DNA from: Dipteris shenzhenensis
Lineage: Eukaryota; Polypodiophyta; Polypodiopsida; Gleicheniales
Length of the DNA: 64,000 nucleotides
Strand: one strand, 5' to 3'
Assembly (NCBI GenBank): GCA_047967505.1
Contig: CM106538.1
Part shown: one piece after another, positions 1 to 11,049 of the stretch
How the letters are laid out: every line of letters begins with the position of its first letter
How positions within the stretch are numbered: position 1 is the stretch's first letter
The notes under the pieces: model-generated
What the model saw: the letters and a program-made list of their open reading frames with translations, nothing else
Told to the model about the DNA's origin: nothing
Databases searched by the model: none
Made by a program: the position numbers and the translations under genes

Positions 1-722
1 CATCCCAATGGCTGAAACTATGACAGTGTCCTAAACCATCTCGGTGGTTGAAATTGTGACTGTTCTAAACATGTCCTAAACTAGCTCGATGGTTGGACAT
101 GCAACCATGGCTGCTTCAACTCAATCACTAGTTATGTGATTGTCATGAACCAGTGTGGTTGAATAGACATTAGTTTATTGACCAGCCCGATGGTTGAAAT
201 TATTATGTTTCTTAGTACTTAAATTTGTTAAATTTAATTTCATGATATTCAGGTTATATACCACTGTTAAATTGTGGAATTCAGAAATGAAAAGCAATAT
301 ATTGTTATTTTCTAATGGTGAAATTCAAAAATGAAAAGCAATATACTTGTTATTGTCTAATATGTGAAGTTGAGACCGTCAGGCTAAACCATCCCAGTGG
401 TTGAAATTGTGACAGTGTCCTAAACCATCTCGGGGGTGGAAATTGTGATTGTCCTAAACGTGTCCTAAACCAACCCAGTGGTTGATTGTCCTAAACATGT
501 CCTATGTATTGCAAGGGAGGGCAGGTTTTGTAGCTTGAGGTCTCTATGGGAGCCAATGGTTTGCCCAAAGGGAGACCGTGAGTGGCATAGGATCTCGGGG
601 GTGGAAATTGTGACTATCCTAAATGTGCCCTAAACCAACCCGGTGGTTGATTATCCTAAACATGTCCTAAACCAGCCCGGTGATTGAAATTGTGACTGTC
701 CTAAACCAGTGTGGTGGTTGAA
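1..722 (+). repeat. Left subterminal repeat array
   Basis: Interspersed, diverged copies of a motif with core GGTGGTTGAAATTGTGAC, alternating with CTAAACATGTCCTAAAC. Copies are readable near 1-60, 70-95, 170-200, 380-495, 600-660 and 680-722. Spacing is irregular, so this is a clustered subterminal-type repeat rather than a clean satellite. Confidence 0.7.
508..650 (+). repeat. 143-bp direct repeat, copy 1 (copy 2 at 1,547-1,689)
   Basis: The block from the CAAGGGAGGGCAGG motif to the CCAACCCGGTG motif recurs at 1,547-1,689 with only a few substitutions, at a constant offset of 1,039 bp. Copy 2 lies in the non-coding stretch between the two coding remnants of the putative transposon. Confidence 0.85.
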
Positions 723-828
723 AATTTTTTCTTCATTATATACTTTAATTAGAGTGTGTTTTGTATTCTTTTAGTAGTAGAAAAAAGGGGGCTTAATGTT
801 CTCTTGTTCCTGCATGTTGGGTCAACAG

Positions 829-1140
829 ATGGAGTTGTATCTCAAGTTTGTGAATCAGAATCTAGACAAATCAATTGGGCAGAGGAGCTTTGAGCATTGT
901 AAGCCCTAGTACGTCAGGAAACTCAAAGACATGAATGTTTATTGTTGTAAAACACACATAGACTTTGACCTGGTCCGACAAGCTATGAATGACTTGAGAT
1001 CTGATCGTGTTAGAGCATTGAACCATGGGGATCGATGCCCATGCCTCCCCAATGAATGCGCAGTTTGTAGGCCACCTGGATCCTCATCATGTATTGCAAG
1101 CCCGGGGGATTCACAAGAGGAAACTTATGATATCACATGA
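829..1140 (+). pseudogene. Decayed coding exon of unknown transposon gene, cysteine-rich end
   Basis: An open frame starts at ATG 829 (MELYLKFVNQ...) and runs to TGA 1,138-1,140. It is broken once, by an in-frame TAG at 907-909. The part after the break contains a pair of cysteines (YCCK) followed by a C-x-C-x5-C-x2-C cluster (key residues CPC, then CAVC). That pattern suggests a metal-binding region. The sequence before ATG 829 ends in a plausible splice acceptor (TCAACAG). I recognise the style from transposon proteins of non-flowering plants but cannot name the family. Confidence 0.4.
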
Positions 1141-1766
1141 GTGTACAATAGGGGGTTTTTTTTAAATGAGGCATAAGCTTATACATTAGGGGTGGGGGGC
1201 CTTTTATTTTTTCCCAATATTGAATTTAAGTTAGGGGGGCCATGCCATATTTAAGAGGGGGGGACATAGTATAGGCTACCTTGGGTGACTAGTCCAAACA
1301 AGTTTGGTTTTGTGTATGGTTTTAAATCGTCATAGGGAAAGTAATCTAAATTTGCTTATTGTGTGATCTAAATGCTTGAGAAAGAACGTAGATTTAAGGA
1401 AAGGGTGGACATAATAGAATTTTGGTGGTATCTTATAAGCTTAAATAGGCTGTTTTATCATCCTACATGGATCTTAAATAGGGGGTTTTCTTGAAGTTCA
1501 TGCACGCAGGTGACGTCCCCCTTTCATGAAGAGTGAATCCCCTGGGATTGCAAGGGAGGGCAGGTTTTGTAGCTTGAGGTCTCTATGGGAGCCAATGGTT
1601 TGTCGAAAGGGAGACCGTGAGTGGCATAGGATCTCAGGGGTGGAAATTGTGACTATCCTAAACGTGCCCTAAACCAACCCGGTGATTGAAATTGTGACTG
1701 TGCACAGCATATGGGGATTTTCAAACAACCAACTGATTAAAACAAGAAAACGTTATTATTTCTGCA

Positions 1767-2305
1767 GTGCGTGCATCATAGGGGATCATGACGATTGTGA
1801 GAATATTGCAATTGCAAAGACATGGGAGTGAGTTCAAGTTTTCCCTCTACGTCCAGATGGAGTGACAAACAATGGAGAGACAAATGACTCACCACAATTT
1901 GGGGAGAGTTTCGATGACCTCTCTGACTATCTGGAAGAGGGAGATAACTTTGCAGTTGTCGCAGATTCTTGAGAGAACGAGGAAGATGACCCATACTTTC
2001 TGCAGTGCACAAAACCTAAGTACAAGGTCGATGAAAAATTTAAGGATAATTGGGGAACAACCTATGAGAAGTGGGATGTAGTAGTCCGAGCTTTTTGGTA
2101 CCAAAAAACACACAAGAGAGGCCGCAATTATGAACTGCTACATAAGAGTCCACAAACATGTGTGTACTTTCATCTAGTAAGAGCTATTAAGTTCCAGATG
2201 CAACTTGTACCACAACGAAAGAAGGGCAAGAGTGTCTTCAAATTGGATTTAGACACGCATGAGCACATATTAGGGTGTCTTGGAGCAGCAGACGAGGACG
2301 ATTAA
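1767..2305 (+). pseudogene. Decayed coding exon of unknown transposon gene, acidic then basic region
   Basis: One frame reads coherently from after an acceptor-like TTTCTGCAG (about 1,766) to TAA 2,303-2,305. In-frame TGA codons fall at 1,829-1,831 and 1,970-1,972. The translation has an acidic stretch (EENEEDDPYF type), then WGTTYEKWDVVVRAFWY, then a basic segment, and ends DTHEHILGCL...ADEDD. Consistent codon sense across two stops implies a formerly coding exon. It is probably the downstream part of the same gene as 829-1,140, with the intervening 630 bp containing copy 2 of the 143-bp repeat. No known domain is recognised. Confidence 0.4.
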
Positions 2306-2398
2306 GATAGTACTAAGAAAATGTATGTAGTCTCATTGCAGGGAAACAACTAGTCCTACAAAATGGAATTTGTATTGAGACTACTTCTTTTTAGTATA

Positions 2399-2680
2399 TA
2401 TCCCAAACAACCATCGTGCTCGTTTTATTAAATTGTTTTTGTAAATCCCAAATGGTAAAACCCATGCTTGTTTTGAGTATATCCCAACAACCACCGCACT
2501 GGTTTCCCATAGCAAATCCATTCATCTTGTAATAATAGAAGCAAATCACCTCGCTGGTGGCTATTCATATCCTAGTGCAACCAACCATCACGCTAGCGAT
2601 AACTTATCCTACACTAATTCTGCACTACTACTGTGCTATCCCTATAGACAGATTTCAACCACTGGGCTACTTAAAACATT
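2399..2680 (-). repeat. Right subterminal repeats, inverted relative to the left array
   Basis: Units such as CAACCATCGTGCTCGTTTT (about 2,409), CAACCACCGCACTGGTTT (2,488-2,505), CAACCATCACGCTAGCG (about 2,580) and TTTCAACCACTGGGCTA (about 2,655) are reverse complements of the left-array motif. Confidence 0.65.
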
Positions 2681-3384
2681 TAAGCACTAACATGGAAGCA
2701 GGTCGATACAAAATCAATTATTACGAGCATCATGAGAATATCCACAAGTTCAAGAAATTTCTGCAAGATTTTTATTATTTCAAAACACAATGACATTTTG
2801 CTTTTTCAAGGAAATTCCAGACTCCCAACTATCTTATCAACCTCTCTATAGCAAGCATCTCCCTAGCTCTTGAGGCCAGTCTACTACACAATGGCAGATC
2901 TCTTCACACACTCAGATTACACACTGCTTGCTTGACTCTACCTACTTATATGCCCATAATAACTCCTCCTTTCACTGGGGGTCCTCTTCCTCCTGGTCTT
3001 TGTAGTCTATACATCTTTGCACCTCTATCATGTCTTGCCAAAAGAAACCTACATCATGAGCTTGACAAGTACCTTAAAGGAGTAGGAAAAACAATAGCCA
3101 AGGAAATTATTATTCACCGTTTGTGCTGACTCCAAGTAATACACCCACCACCAAAGCATGTCCTCCTTGTAATCATTTTCCTTCTTCTTCTCCGAGTCTA
3201 TTTCTATGAGGATTTCATCCATTCCAAAGTCTTTTGGGGATGCCATAGATTTGCTATAGGTATATCAATGTACTGAGTTTGGATCGGTGTACAGATTTTG
3301 GGGCTAGATTTCGTAATAGGCTCTTAGTTGTGTCTACACTGTACTTAAATAGGGAGAGAGTTCATTGAGCCCGACCTTCTCATT
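2681..3384. other. Unassigned AT-rich sequence
   Basis: No supportable gene. A minus-strand frame at 3,049-3,246 starts MASPKDFGMDEIL and contains an acidic-lysine patch and a WWWVYYLE motif. It could be a fragment of a transposase-like reading frame, but it is short and has no clear continuation. Confidence 0.3.
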
Positions 3385-3390
3385 CTTCAG

Positions 3391-3583
3391 TCTCATGTTA
3401 GTTGTCTAATCTAATTCTTTTGTCTCACATTAGTTGTCTAATCAAAATCTTTTGTCTCGCATTAGTTGTCTAATCAAAATCTTTCGTATCACATTAGTTC
3501 ACTAATTGAAATCTTTCAGTCTCACATTAGTGATCTAATCTAAATCTTTCGTCTTACATTACTTGTTGAATCGAAATCTTTCA
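3391..3583 (+). repeat. 32-bp minisatellite, six copies
   Basis: Units of the form TCTCACATTAGTTGTCTAAT followed by CAAAATCTTTCG start at 3,391, 3,423, 3,455, 3,487, 3,520 and 3,552. Periods are 32, 32, 32, 33 and 32 bp, with a degenerate seventh start at 3,584. Divergence between units is moderate. Confidence 0.85.
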
Positions 3584-3599
3584 TCTCATTATTATCACC

Positions 3600-3870
3600 A
3601 CACTGGCATGGATCAAAGGACACTATCTGGGGATGGGGAAATATGGGATTTTGGGAAATGGAAGGGTGCGATGGGGAAATGGGAGGAACATGGGACATGG
3701 TGGAAATGTGGGATGGGAGTGGTGGCAATGGGGGAGGAAGAAGAAATGGATGGGGGGGAGGGTCAATGGAAGATTGGGATGAGGGATGGGGGTCCAATGG
3801 GAGAGGGGGAGTAATGGGAGCCAATGGGATTGGGAGGAATGGAAAGCCAATAGGAGAGGAGAAGGAAAAC
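3600..3870 (+). repeat. G-rich, purine-biased low-complexity tract
   Basis: The plus strand is dominated by GGGAAATGGG, GGGATGGGG and GGGGGAGGG motifs with many runs of three or more G. This gives G-quadruplex potential. Apparent proteins on both strands here (methionine/glycine-rich or proline-rich) are by-products of composition. Confidence 0.7.
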
Positions 3871-4049
3871 CTAGTTTCCTCTTTTTCATCCCACCCTCCT
3901 CTTTTCCATTTGCAAACTATTAATCTATTATTATACTATTTTTTATACTTATCATACACCCCTATTACCTCCCCTCACTCATTCCACTCCCTTATTATCC
4001 TACTCCCCTACACAACCCTAGGTGAAATAGATGCTTGGCCTTTTCTCCT

Positions 4050-5118
4050 ACCACACTAGCATCAGGCTCCTTAGGGAGTGGTACCATAAGTTTGATGCAT
4101 TTGTGTGATCCCAAGGGTACACACGGAGTGAGATAGACCATTGCCTCTACACAAAGAAGGCATCAGATGGCAACCTTCTTATTTTGATTTTATAAGTTGA
4201 TGACATGCTTATTGCTGGGAAATCTACTTTGGATGTGGATGCCTTGAAGAAAAGGTTGCATGAGACCTTTGACATGAAGGATTTGGGTGATGCCAGTCAC
4301 ATACTTGGCATGAGGATTGTTCAGGATAGGAACAAGAAACTCCTTCATTTGTCACAGAAAGAGTACATTTGCAAGGTACTTGAGTGTTTCAATATGGAGA
4401 GGGGGAAGTCCATAAGTACTCCGTTGCCTCCATATGTGAAACTCAGCCAAGTGGACAGCAGATGAGGAGCGGGCTGAAATGGCAAAGATACCTTATGCAT
4501 CCGCAGTAGGAAGCTTGATGTATGCCATGGTTGCTACACGTCCAGATATTGCTGTGAGTAGGTATATGGCAAATCCTGGCAAGAAGCATGGGGAGACAAT
4601 GAAAGGTATCATGAGATACTTGAATGGTACAAAGAACATGTGCATTTTCTTTGGGAGGAAGGACACATCTGTTGTTGGATATGCAGATGTTGATTTTACA
4701 GGGAATGTAGACACCAGGAGGTCTACTATAGGATATGTTTTCTCATTCACTAGTCTCTCGTTTGCAGCCATGTATGGCTTTGCCTACCACTGAGGCAAAG
4801 TATGTTGTAGCCATTGAGGCATGCAAGGAAGCTATATGGCTTACTCGTCTAGTGGGAGACTTGAGCATTGCAGGAGAGGTTCCAGTTTTGCACTGTGATA
4901 GTCTGAGTGCCATCCAATTGGCACGGAATCCTATCTTCCACGCGAAGACAAAGCATATTGATGTGAAGTATCACTTCATTAGAGAGGTGATTGAGGATAA
5001 GCGCATCCAACTTGTCAAGGTTCACACAGATGAGAACCCTGTAGATCTTCTTACAAAGAGTCTTTCCTTAGAACGGTTTGCACATTGCAAAGTATTGATG
5101 GGTGTCGGATGCGGATGA
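4050..5118 (+). pseudogene. Copia element A, 3' part: reverse transcriptase end and RNase H
   Basis: Decayed pol of a Ty1/Copia element. Readable parts in order: the REWYHKFDAF block (about 4,070), a damaged active-site block with a stop just before VDDMLIAG (about 4,195), [26 protein letters not shown], then RNase H blocks with TEAKY and [12 protein letters not shown]. The end, LERFAHCKVLMGVG, stops at 5,118. Frames change near 4,465, 4,600 and 4,770. The protein is closely similar to element B (31,530-35,645), so both belong to one family. Everything upstream of the RT palm is missing. Non-functional. Confidence 0.9.
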
Positions 5119-5149
5119 CATTAGGATGCCCATCTTCTCCCTTAAAGGT

Positions 5150-5215
5150 GCATTGGCCTTTAAGTGAGAGGTTTTTGGGGTAAAGGCCAATGGCCTAGTA
5201 TATACGCCTTTGTAC
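5150..5215 (+). repeat. Truncated 3' LTR start and polypurine tract of element A
   Basis: After the pol stop, CCTTTAAGTGAGAGG followed by TTTTTGGGGTAAAGGCC parallels element B, where CCTTTAAGTGGGAGG precedes the LTR beginning TGTTGGGGTAAAGGC. Similarity is lost within about 50 bp, so the LTR is truncated or rapidly diverged. Confidence 0.55.
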
Positions 5216-6215
5216 CATACATACATAATAAGAGCTTACCTTGATCTGGGTGAGTTAGCACCCACAATTTTGATGTTCTCCCTTTCTTTGTTGCTCTCCA
5301 ATAAGACCTCCTCTCCATTAGACTGCAACTCCCTCATCTTACACTTAGACTCAGGTATGGCATGCATGCACTTTGTCATGGATCTTACTCTTTGACTCGG
5401 GTATGACATGCACTTTATCATGGATCTAACAATTGTTGTGCCATTTCCTTGTCTCCTACATCAATAAAGCTATGCTCTTGATGCATGTCCCCTAGCTAAG
5501 GACTCTACAGCATTCTTGCTTCTCGGGTGTTCTCATGTTCTCTCTAGCATCCCTAGAAGCTCACCCAAGCCTTTGTAGCTACATGGATATATCAGGTTGC
5601 AAGGGAGGAATATAGCATCTATTTCTCTCATGTTACAATGCTTAAAACCATACAGAAAGAGGAATTGAATACATCCATAGGAATGAAGGCCCCATAAAGA
5701 GGTGTTGGGTTATATAGAGACATGGCATTCAAAGATAGAAAATGTGCATCCTCACCAAACCTTAAGATGGGACCCAAAAGGTACTAAACTAAGCAAAGAA
5801 ATGTGCCTTTTGGGTCCATATTTGAAAAAGAAAATATAACTAATTAATTTATAAGAAGAAACTCTGGATTTCACAATATTGTTTATGTTGAGCTGATTAT
5901 CTTAATCTATAAATCCCAAAAATTTGCCCTAATTTCTCATTGTTGACTATTCACCAGATCTGACATCTCCCTTCCTTCCACCACTATTAACTTCTTACAA
6001 CCCACATCTACAAATAAAATGGCCTCAAATCCAAAGAACTAGGTAGAATAAAAGGATTCTATTTTGATATCTTTTAGATTTTCCTGTAATTTTCAAATTT
6101 GTACACAAGAGAGAAATACAAAATATCCTTCATTAATCACATGCCATTAATCAACTTGTATACAAAAAGAAAAAAACAAATTTCCTTCATTAATCTATTA
6201 TCATTGAATTTCAAG
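5216..6215. other. AT-rich sequence, no gene seen
   Basis: Short frames only, with no recognisable domain. The text around 5,220-5,420 contains a near-duplicated CATGCACTTTGTCATGGATC-type phrase (about 5,365 and 5,410) but no larger structure. Confidence 0.5.
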
Positions 6216-6219
6216 CTCA

Positions 6220-6985
6220 TCTGTCCTAGGGACTAGAATCACATGCAAACATCCAGAGGCTTCATGCTAACTTGATCTCAAGGACAAATTACTATGAGCC
6301 TCCACGCCAACCCAATCCTAGGGATTAGATTAGCATGAAGCGTCTCTAGAGGAGACCCAGATGCTTCATGCTAATCAAATCCTCAAGACTGGATTAGCCT
6401 ATAGCCTCATGCTAATCCTATCTCAAGGATTGAATCAGCATGAACCTACAAGCTAATATGATCTTGCCAATCAGACCAGTGTGAACCCTCCTAAAGGCTT
6501 CACACTAATATGATCCCCAGGATTTTATTAGCCTATAGATTCATGCTAACATGATCATGGGGATTAGATTAATCCGATCAATTTCTCTAAAAATTGAGTG
6601 CAATGCATTACAAGAGTCTTCATGACATACTAATCCATGGGATCAAATTAGAGTGTAGCCTATGCTAATCCATTCTTAGGGATTGGAATTGTGTGAATCT
6701 CTACATAAGCTTTTGCTAATTTGATGATGGAGCTCCATCTAGATCCAACATTTGGAATCAAAATAAGCATGGAGCTCCATCTTGGGGATCAAAATGGAAT
6801 TATCCTTTTGAAAATTAGATCCTCGGTATTGAATTATCATTCACACACATACGTCCACACACACCTTGCCATTCCTAGGGATCAAATCTTTGTCATTCAC
6901 ACGCAGGCATGCACACACACCTTGCCATTCCTAAGGATCATATCTTTGTCCAACCTCATGCTAAGTTGGTCCTAAGGATCGGATT
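6220..6985. repeat. Diverged quasi-palindromic satellite
   Basis: More than ten loosely spaced copies of a unit resembling TTCATGCTAATC, a short spacer with CCTAGGGATT, then GATTAGCATGAA. The outer arms are inverted repeats of each other. Copies can be followed near 6,230, 6,270, 6,330, 6,370, 6,410, 6,450, 6,490, 6,540, 6,640, 6,670 and 6,720, with spacing of about 40-60 bp and strong divergence. This looks like an old satellite or a fold-back element cluster. Confidence 0.6.
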
Positions 6986-8700
6986 TTTGTGCAAACATGT
7001 ACTAGTTTGATACCACTAATCAACTGTATTTTAGGAAATTTTCCTTCAAATTTTTCACAGTTGATTTAGGACTTTTTCCTTCAAATTTTTCATCGTCATC
7101 ACTTCAATATGTGTTTGATTTTCCATTTTCATAAAGGTTTTCCATCAATGACTAGTTGTTTTGCATTGAGAAGTCCACTTTCTATTTTATTTGTGTTTTT
7201 GTTCATTATCTACAATGGCTTTTAATTCAATCACCAATTTCTTACCTCCTTTCTTTTGTAGACCATTGAAGATCAAGATTGTAATAAAAAAGGGGAGGGC
7301 TTTAGAAAGTGACCTCCTAGTGTCTTTCTCAGGTGTTACACCTTCCAAGCATGTGAAGATGAGCATGACCAAGCAAACCTCTTTAGTTGCCAAGTCCAAC
7401 CTATTTGATTTGGGTGGTTATGAAAGAGGGTTTAGTAATGTTGAATTACCTCCACATAGGCTCTTAAATAGTTCATTGTGAAATAATACAATTAAGGTCA
7501 GCTCATGAAGATTACTCCTAGCTTTTCACATTATAAAGCCAAATAATTTTGAAAAAAAATGACTAGATGCACTAGTGACCCATCTAAGGGATTTCTTATG
7601 TGCTTTAAACAAGGGAACATATAGGGAATCCTATAGGAGATAGGCATTAGTCTTAAGGCACTAAGACTTGAAGTTGTTAACCCTAATAGCACCAAATAAA
7701 AGCGAAGTCACCACCAATACATTTCTTGAACAAGATCTAGGCACTTGTAAATATATGTTCTAGAGAGAAAATTATAGGCCTACTAAGAGACTATGAGCTG
7801 ATAGAAAAGGATGGATACTCTCTAATTGGGACTCCATCTAGTGCAGGACCATTTTAACATCAAGACCTTGAATTTTAACACCAATTTTATTTTTTAAGTT
7901 AAGGAGATTGTACTCTCTCCTGAATGTCTAGGATACCTTGCACTCTACCAAGTTTCCATTCTCTAACTTATTCTCACTTCCAACTATCCATGCTACATTG
8001 CTATCTTAACCATGCACTAGCATGCCCTCAACCTTGCAACTCTCCTTGTCCTACTCTCAACCTTGCAGTCTCCCTTCTCCTCCTCTTGCAATCTAGAATC
8101 CTCTCCCTCTCTCCTTGATTTCCCACTATCCCTCTCTCACTTTAAAAATCCACCATTATCCAAACTTTCCTATCTCTTCCTTCCATTATCTCCATCATCA
8201 AAGCTCAATCCTTAATCCTTTCCTCAATCCTATACTCGTTCTAAATAGTGAATCCTAACACAATACACCTAGCAAAAAGTGAGAAGCAGCATATAGCATT
8301 GGGCTGATAGAAGTTGGATAAGTTAAGTAAAATCAATGCTAAAGTAATGAAGTCATGATTTATTATGTTGAGAATACATATATGAAGTGGATGATTCAAT
8401 GCTAGTTGAAAGCTACTAAGGGACCAAGTTGCTCCATTGGTACATAGATCAAACCCCTTTGTGAGATAACTAGGAGATGGGGGAGATGACTACCCTCATT
8501 TTTGTGCTCTACCTCTTCCAAGCTAATTCACTTCATGCATGACCTATTGCTAGTAGGTCCTTGACGGGGGTCGTGGAACAACCAATTCATTGGGCTCCTT
8601 AGGGGATAGTCATGCCCTTTCTTTCTCCCGTAGCTTCATGATTCACTTTTTCTCAACCTCTCTTATTGCTTTGTGTTGTGTCCCCTATGCCACTTGTCAA
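6986..8700. other. AT-rich sequence, no gene seen
   Basis: No open frame with recognisable motifs. A short tandem phrase CCTTCAAATTTTTCA occurs twice (about 7,040 and 7,078). A pyrimidine-rich stretch covers 7,920-8,240. Confidence 0.5.
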
Positions 8701-8776
8701 ACCCTAGGATGATTGCCACACCTATTTGGCTACTCATTCCTTTGCCTCTCAATCTTTCTATACCTCATTCCCTACC

Positions 8777-10560
8777 TTAGCGTGCACTTTTGTTTCTTGT
8801 GCCTCCTAATCTACTACATTGGGCAGCTTGCTCATTCACTTTCTTGGCCTCTTGGTTCTCTACTTTGCTAGCTAGTTGCTTCTTTGCTTCTCGTCCATTT
8901 GTGTTTTCTCTTCCTTGGAATTTCAATCTCTTCATTCCTTTTTCTCTTTTCTCCATATAGGTTTGGCATTCTATTTTTCTTGACCCTCCTTCCTTCACTT
9001 TCACACTTGGTGTCTTTCCTTTTAGGGTTACCTTGAAAGATCCCAAAGTTATGGATAGTAATGTGCATGTTGCTCTCGCACCACCAGCACCTTCCTTGCG
9101 TTCATCTTTCTTTGGTTTGGTCTTTTTAGGGTCTTGTAGTTGGGTAAGCAGATGTAGGATCTTTGCATTTGTTGCTACAACTCATCTCATTACCACCGAA
9201 TCCCCTCAGACACATTTGATCCTTCCTTTGTGAGTGTAGCTTGGACATCCATTAGCTTATTTTTCGATATGGAAACCTTGTCCCCCACCTTCTTTCATTG
9301 TGCATCGAGGATGCTAACTCAAGTTTTCAATTCATTGTTCTCTCTATCCACCTGATCATTGTGCATCCTAGGTCTTTCTGTGTGCCAACTCTGATGTTTC
9401 AAAAATGCTTGACTTGTGCCACTATCTCCCTCTTTGCACCATTAGCCTTGTGGATGGTTGTGCCTCACTACTCAATGGCCTTCACAATGTTGGCTTGTTG
9501 TGACTTTGGTCCTCTTCAAAGGACACAAGAAGGACACACAGCTTGCATGCATCAATTCATGGATCTCCTCTAACCTTTGGGATTGGTAGTCTACAACTCC
9601 AAGTGGTAGGAAGTTCTTAGCAACGTAGCAAATCACACCTCTTGTAAAATCTTCTACAAATATGTGTTATAGTACTCGATTAGATTGGCCTGATTGTAGG
9701 AATTAAAGTCAAGTTGGGGAGAAGGGGCCATCAAAACCTTTGTAGGGAAACCACTCATGCCTTATTGGTAGAGTCAGTGGGTCAATATTTGGTCTTTGGA
9801 TGTAGTTCCTATGGTCATTCTCCTAGGTCTTGACTTGCTTTTGTTGCCTTTTGGATTCAACAATTCCTTTCTCCTTGTCTTCATGGCTTGGTGGTGCTAG
9901 TGGCTAGAGGTACTGGTAGTGTGACTAGTGCTTATTGTTCTTGTTTTGCTACTCGATGGTTGGAGTCACCATTCATTCATCATTCCTCTTTGGCATCTCC
10001 ATGAATAGGTCATAGATAACAGTCATGATGGGGGCAATGGTTGGCTTTTGAGCTCCTCTCCACTTCGTCCTAGCAGATAAAGGTGAGCTTTGACTCTTTC
10101 TCCTCTTTTGTCCATATTGAATCCTTGCAACTTGGTCATTGATCTTCGAAGCTATGAGATTCACCCAATTTACAAGCTCTCCTCCCAGTCTCTCAAGGCC
10201 TTTTGAACTAATACCCATGGCATGCATGTGTCAAGTGTCTTACAATTGAATTTGTCCTAAAAAATCAAACAAATTTGATTTGCCTCCTCATTTTTCCTCT
10301 TGTTAGTCACATAGCCTACAGCCATGCACCATCTTTGCATAAAGCATCACAATTGGCTAACTATGGGGTCGATCGAGTAATTGTCAATCTTGGGGAGCTT
10401 AAGGACTCGTGATCCTTTGTCATCGGTGATTGCCATTATGTTCTCTTTTGCATGAAACGTCTTTATGTGGCTACTATAGGATTCAATGACCTTGATGGCA
10501 AGGCTTTGCTTGAAGGATTTTCTCCATGGTAGCTTGTGAAATTTTTCAAGCCCAATGAGG
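8777..10560 (-). pseudogene. Decayed minus-strand retrotransposon gag-like region
   Basis: On the minus strand, reading from about 10,440 down, a frame with stops reads VLKLPKIDNYSIDPIV, then KTLDTCMPWVLVQKALRDWEE. Lower down is a lysine-rich frame (8,777-9,046, with MEKREKGMKRLKF and NEQAAQ). The block beginning LPKIDxYSxDP resembles the start of a gag capsid domain. A fragment of a Ty3-like gag is the best guess. The stretch lies just below a minus-strand Ty3 integrase remnant, but the order does not fit a single element simply. The call rests on composition and one motif. Confidence 0.3.
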
Positions 10561-11049
10561 TGTATCCATTTTAGTCACATTGTCAACCAGCTCAAGCCCC
10601 TTCAGCTTCTCCAACTTTAGCTTCTTTAGCATAATGCCTTCAACCTTCTTGCCCTTGCACATTGATGGTTGGTTCACAATTGATTCAACCATAGGGTGGA
10701 GGCTAAAGAGTGGGAGTAGGGGTTTGGATGCTATGGCGGAAAAGGAGTTAGAGATTTTCTTGGCTTGTGAATGGATAAAGTGAGATCTCTTGCCTTGGGG
10801 GGTTTTATATATATGGGATTCTACGTCTTACCTCCCCGATAGTCTGTTAATGTCAGTTCAATGTGCCCTTTGTTGCCTCTCCTTTTCATGATTAGGGCCT
10901 CACATGAGAATCTGGCCCAAAATTGATGATCCCATTAATCATGATTCCACATGATTGACTCCTTATCTTGATATGATATGTAACGGCTTCCCTAGGTCAA
11001 ATGCCCACAAATCGGCACTTTGGGACTTCCTCAACAAATTCTTCTTACA

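Larger units (their letters stand above)
1..2700 (+). mobile_element. Probable DNA transposon with inverted subterminal repeat arrays, left end cut by window
   Basis: A family of about 18-bp motifs of the type AAACCAGYSYGRTGGTTG occurs many times in direct orientation between 1 and 720. It occurs again as its reverse complement between about 2,399 and 2,680. For example, the copy at 703-720 matches the reverse complement of 2,488-2,505 at 17 of 18 positions. Between the arrays lies a decayed, plus-strand, multi-exon-like gene (829-1,140 and 1,767-2,305). Opposed subterminal arrays around a coding core are characteristic of DNA transposons such as CACTA/En-Spm. I see no terminal inverted repeat or target-site duplication, because the left end lies outside the window and the right end is undefined. 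The superfamily is therefore not assigned. Confidence 0.5.

Noticed and set aside
3391-3583. CRISPR-like array (32-bp period)
   Set aside because: There are no unique spacers; the units are contiguous diverged tandem repeats in a plant nuclear context.
3540-4059. Gly/Met-rich or Pro-rich frames
   Set aside because: Composition of the G-rich tract.
7191-7481. 96-codon plus-strand frame
   Set aside because: No domain, AT-rich context, no supporting splice or homology signal.
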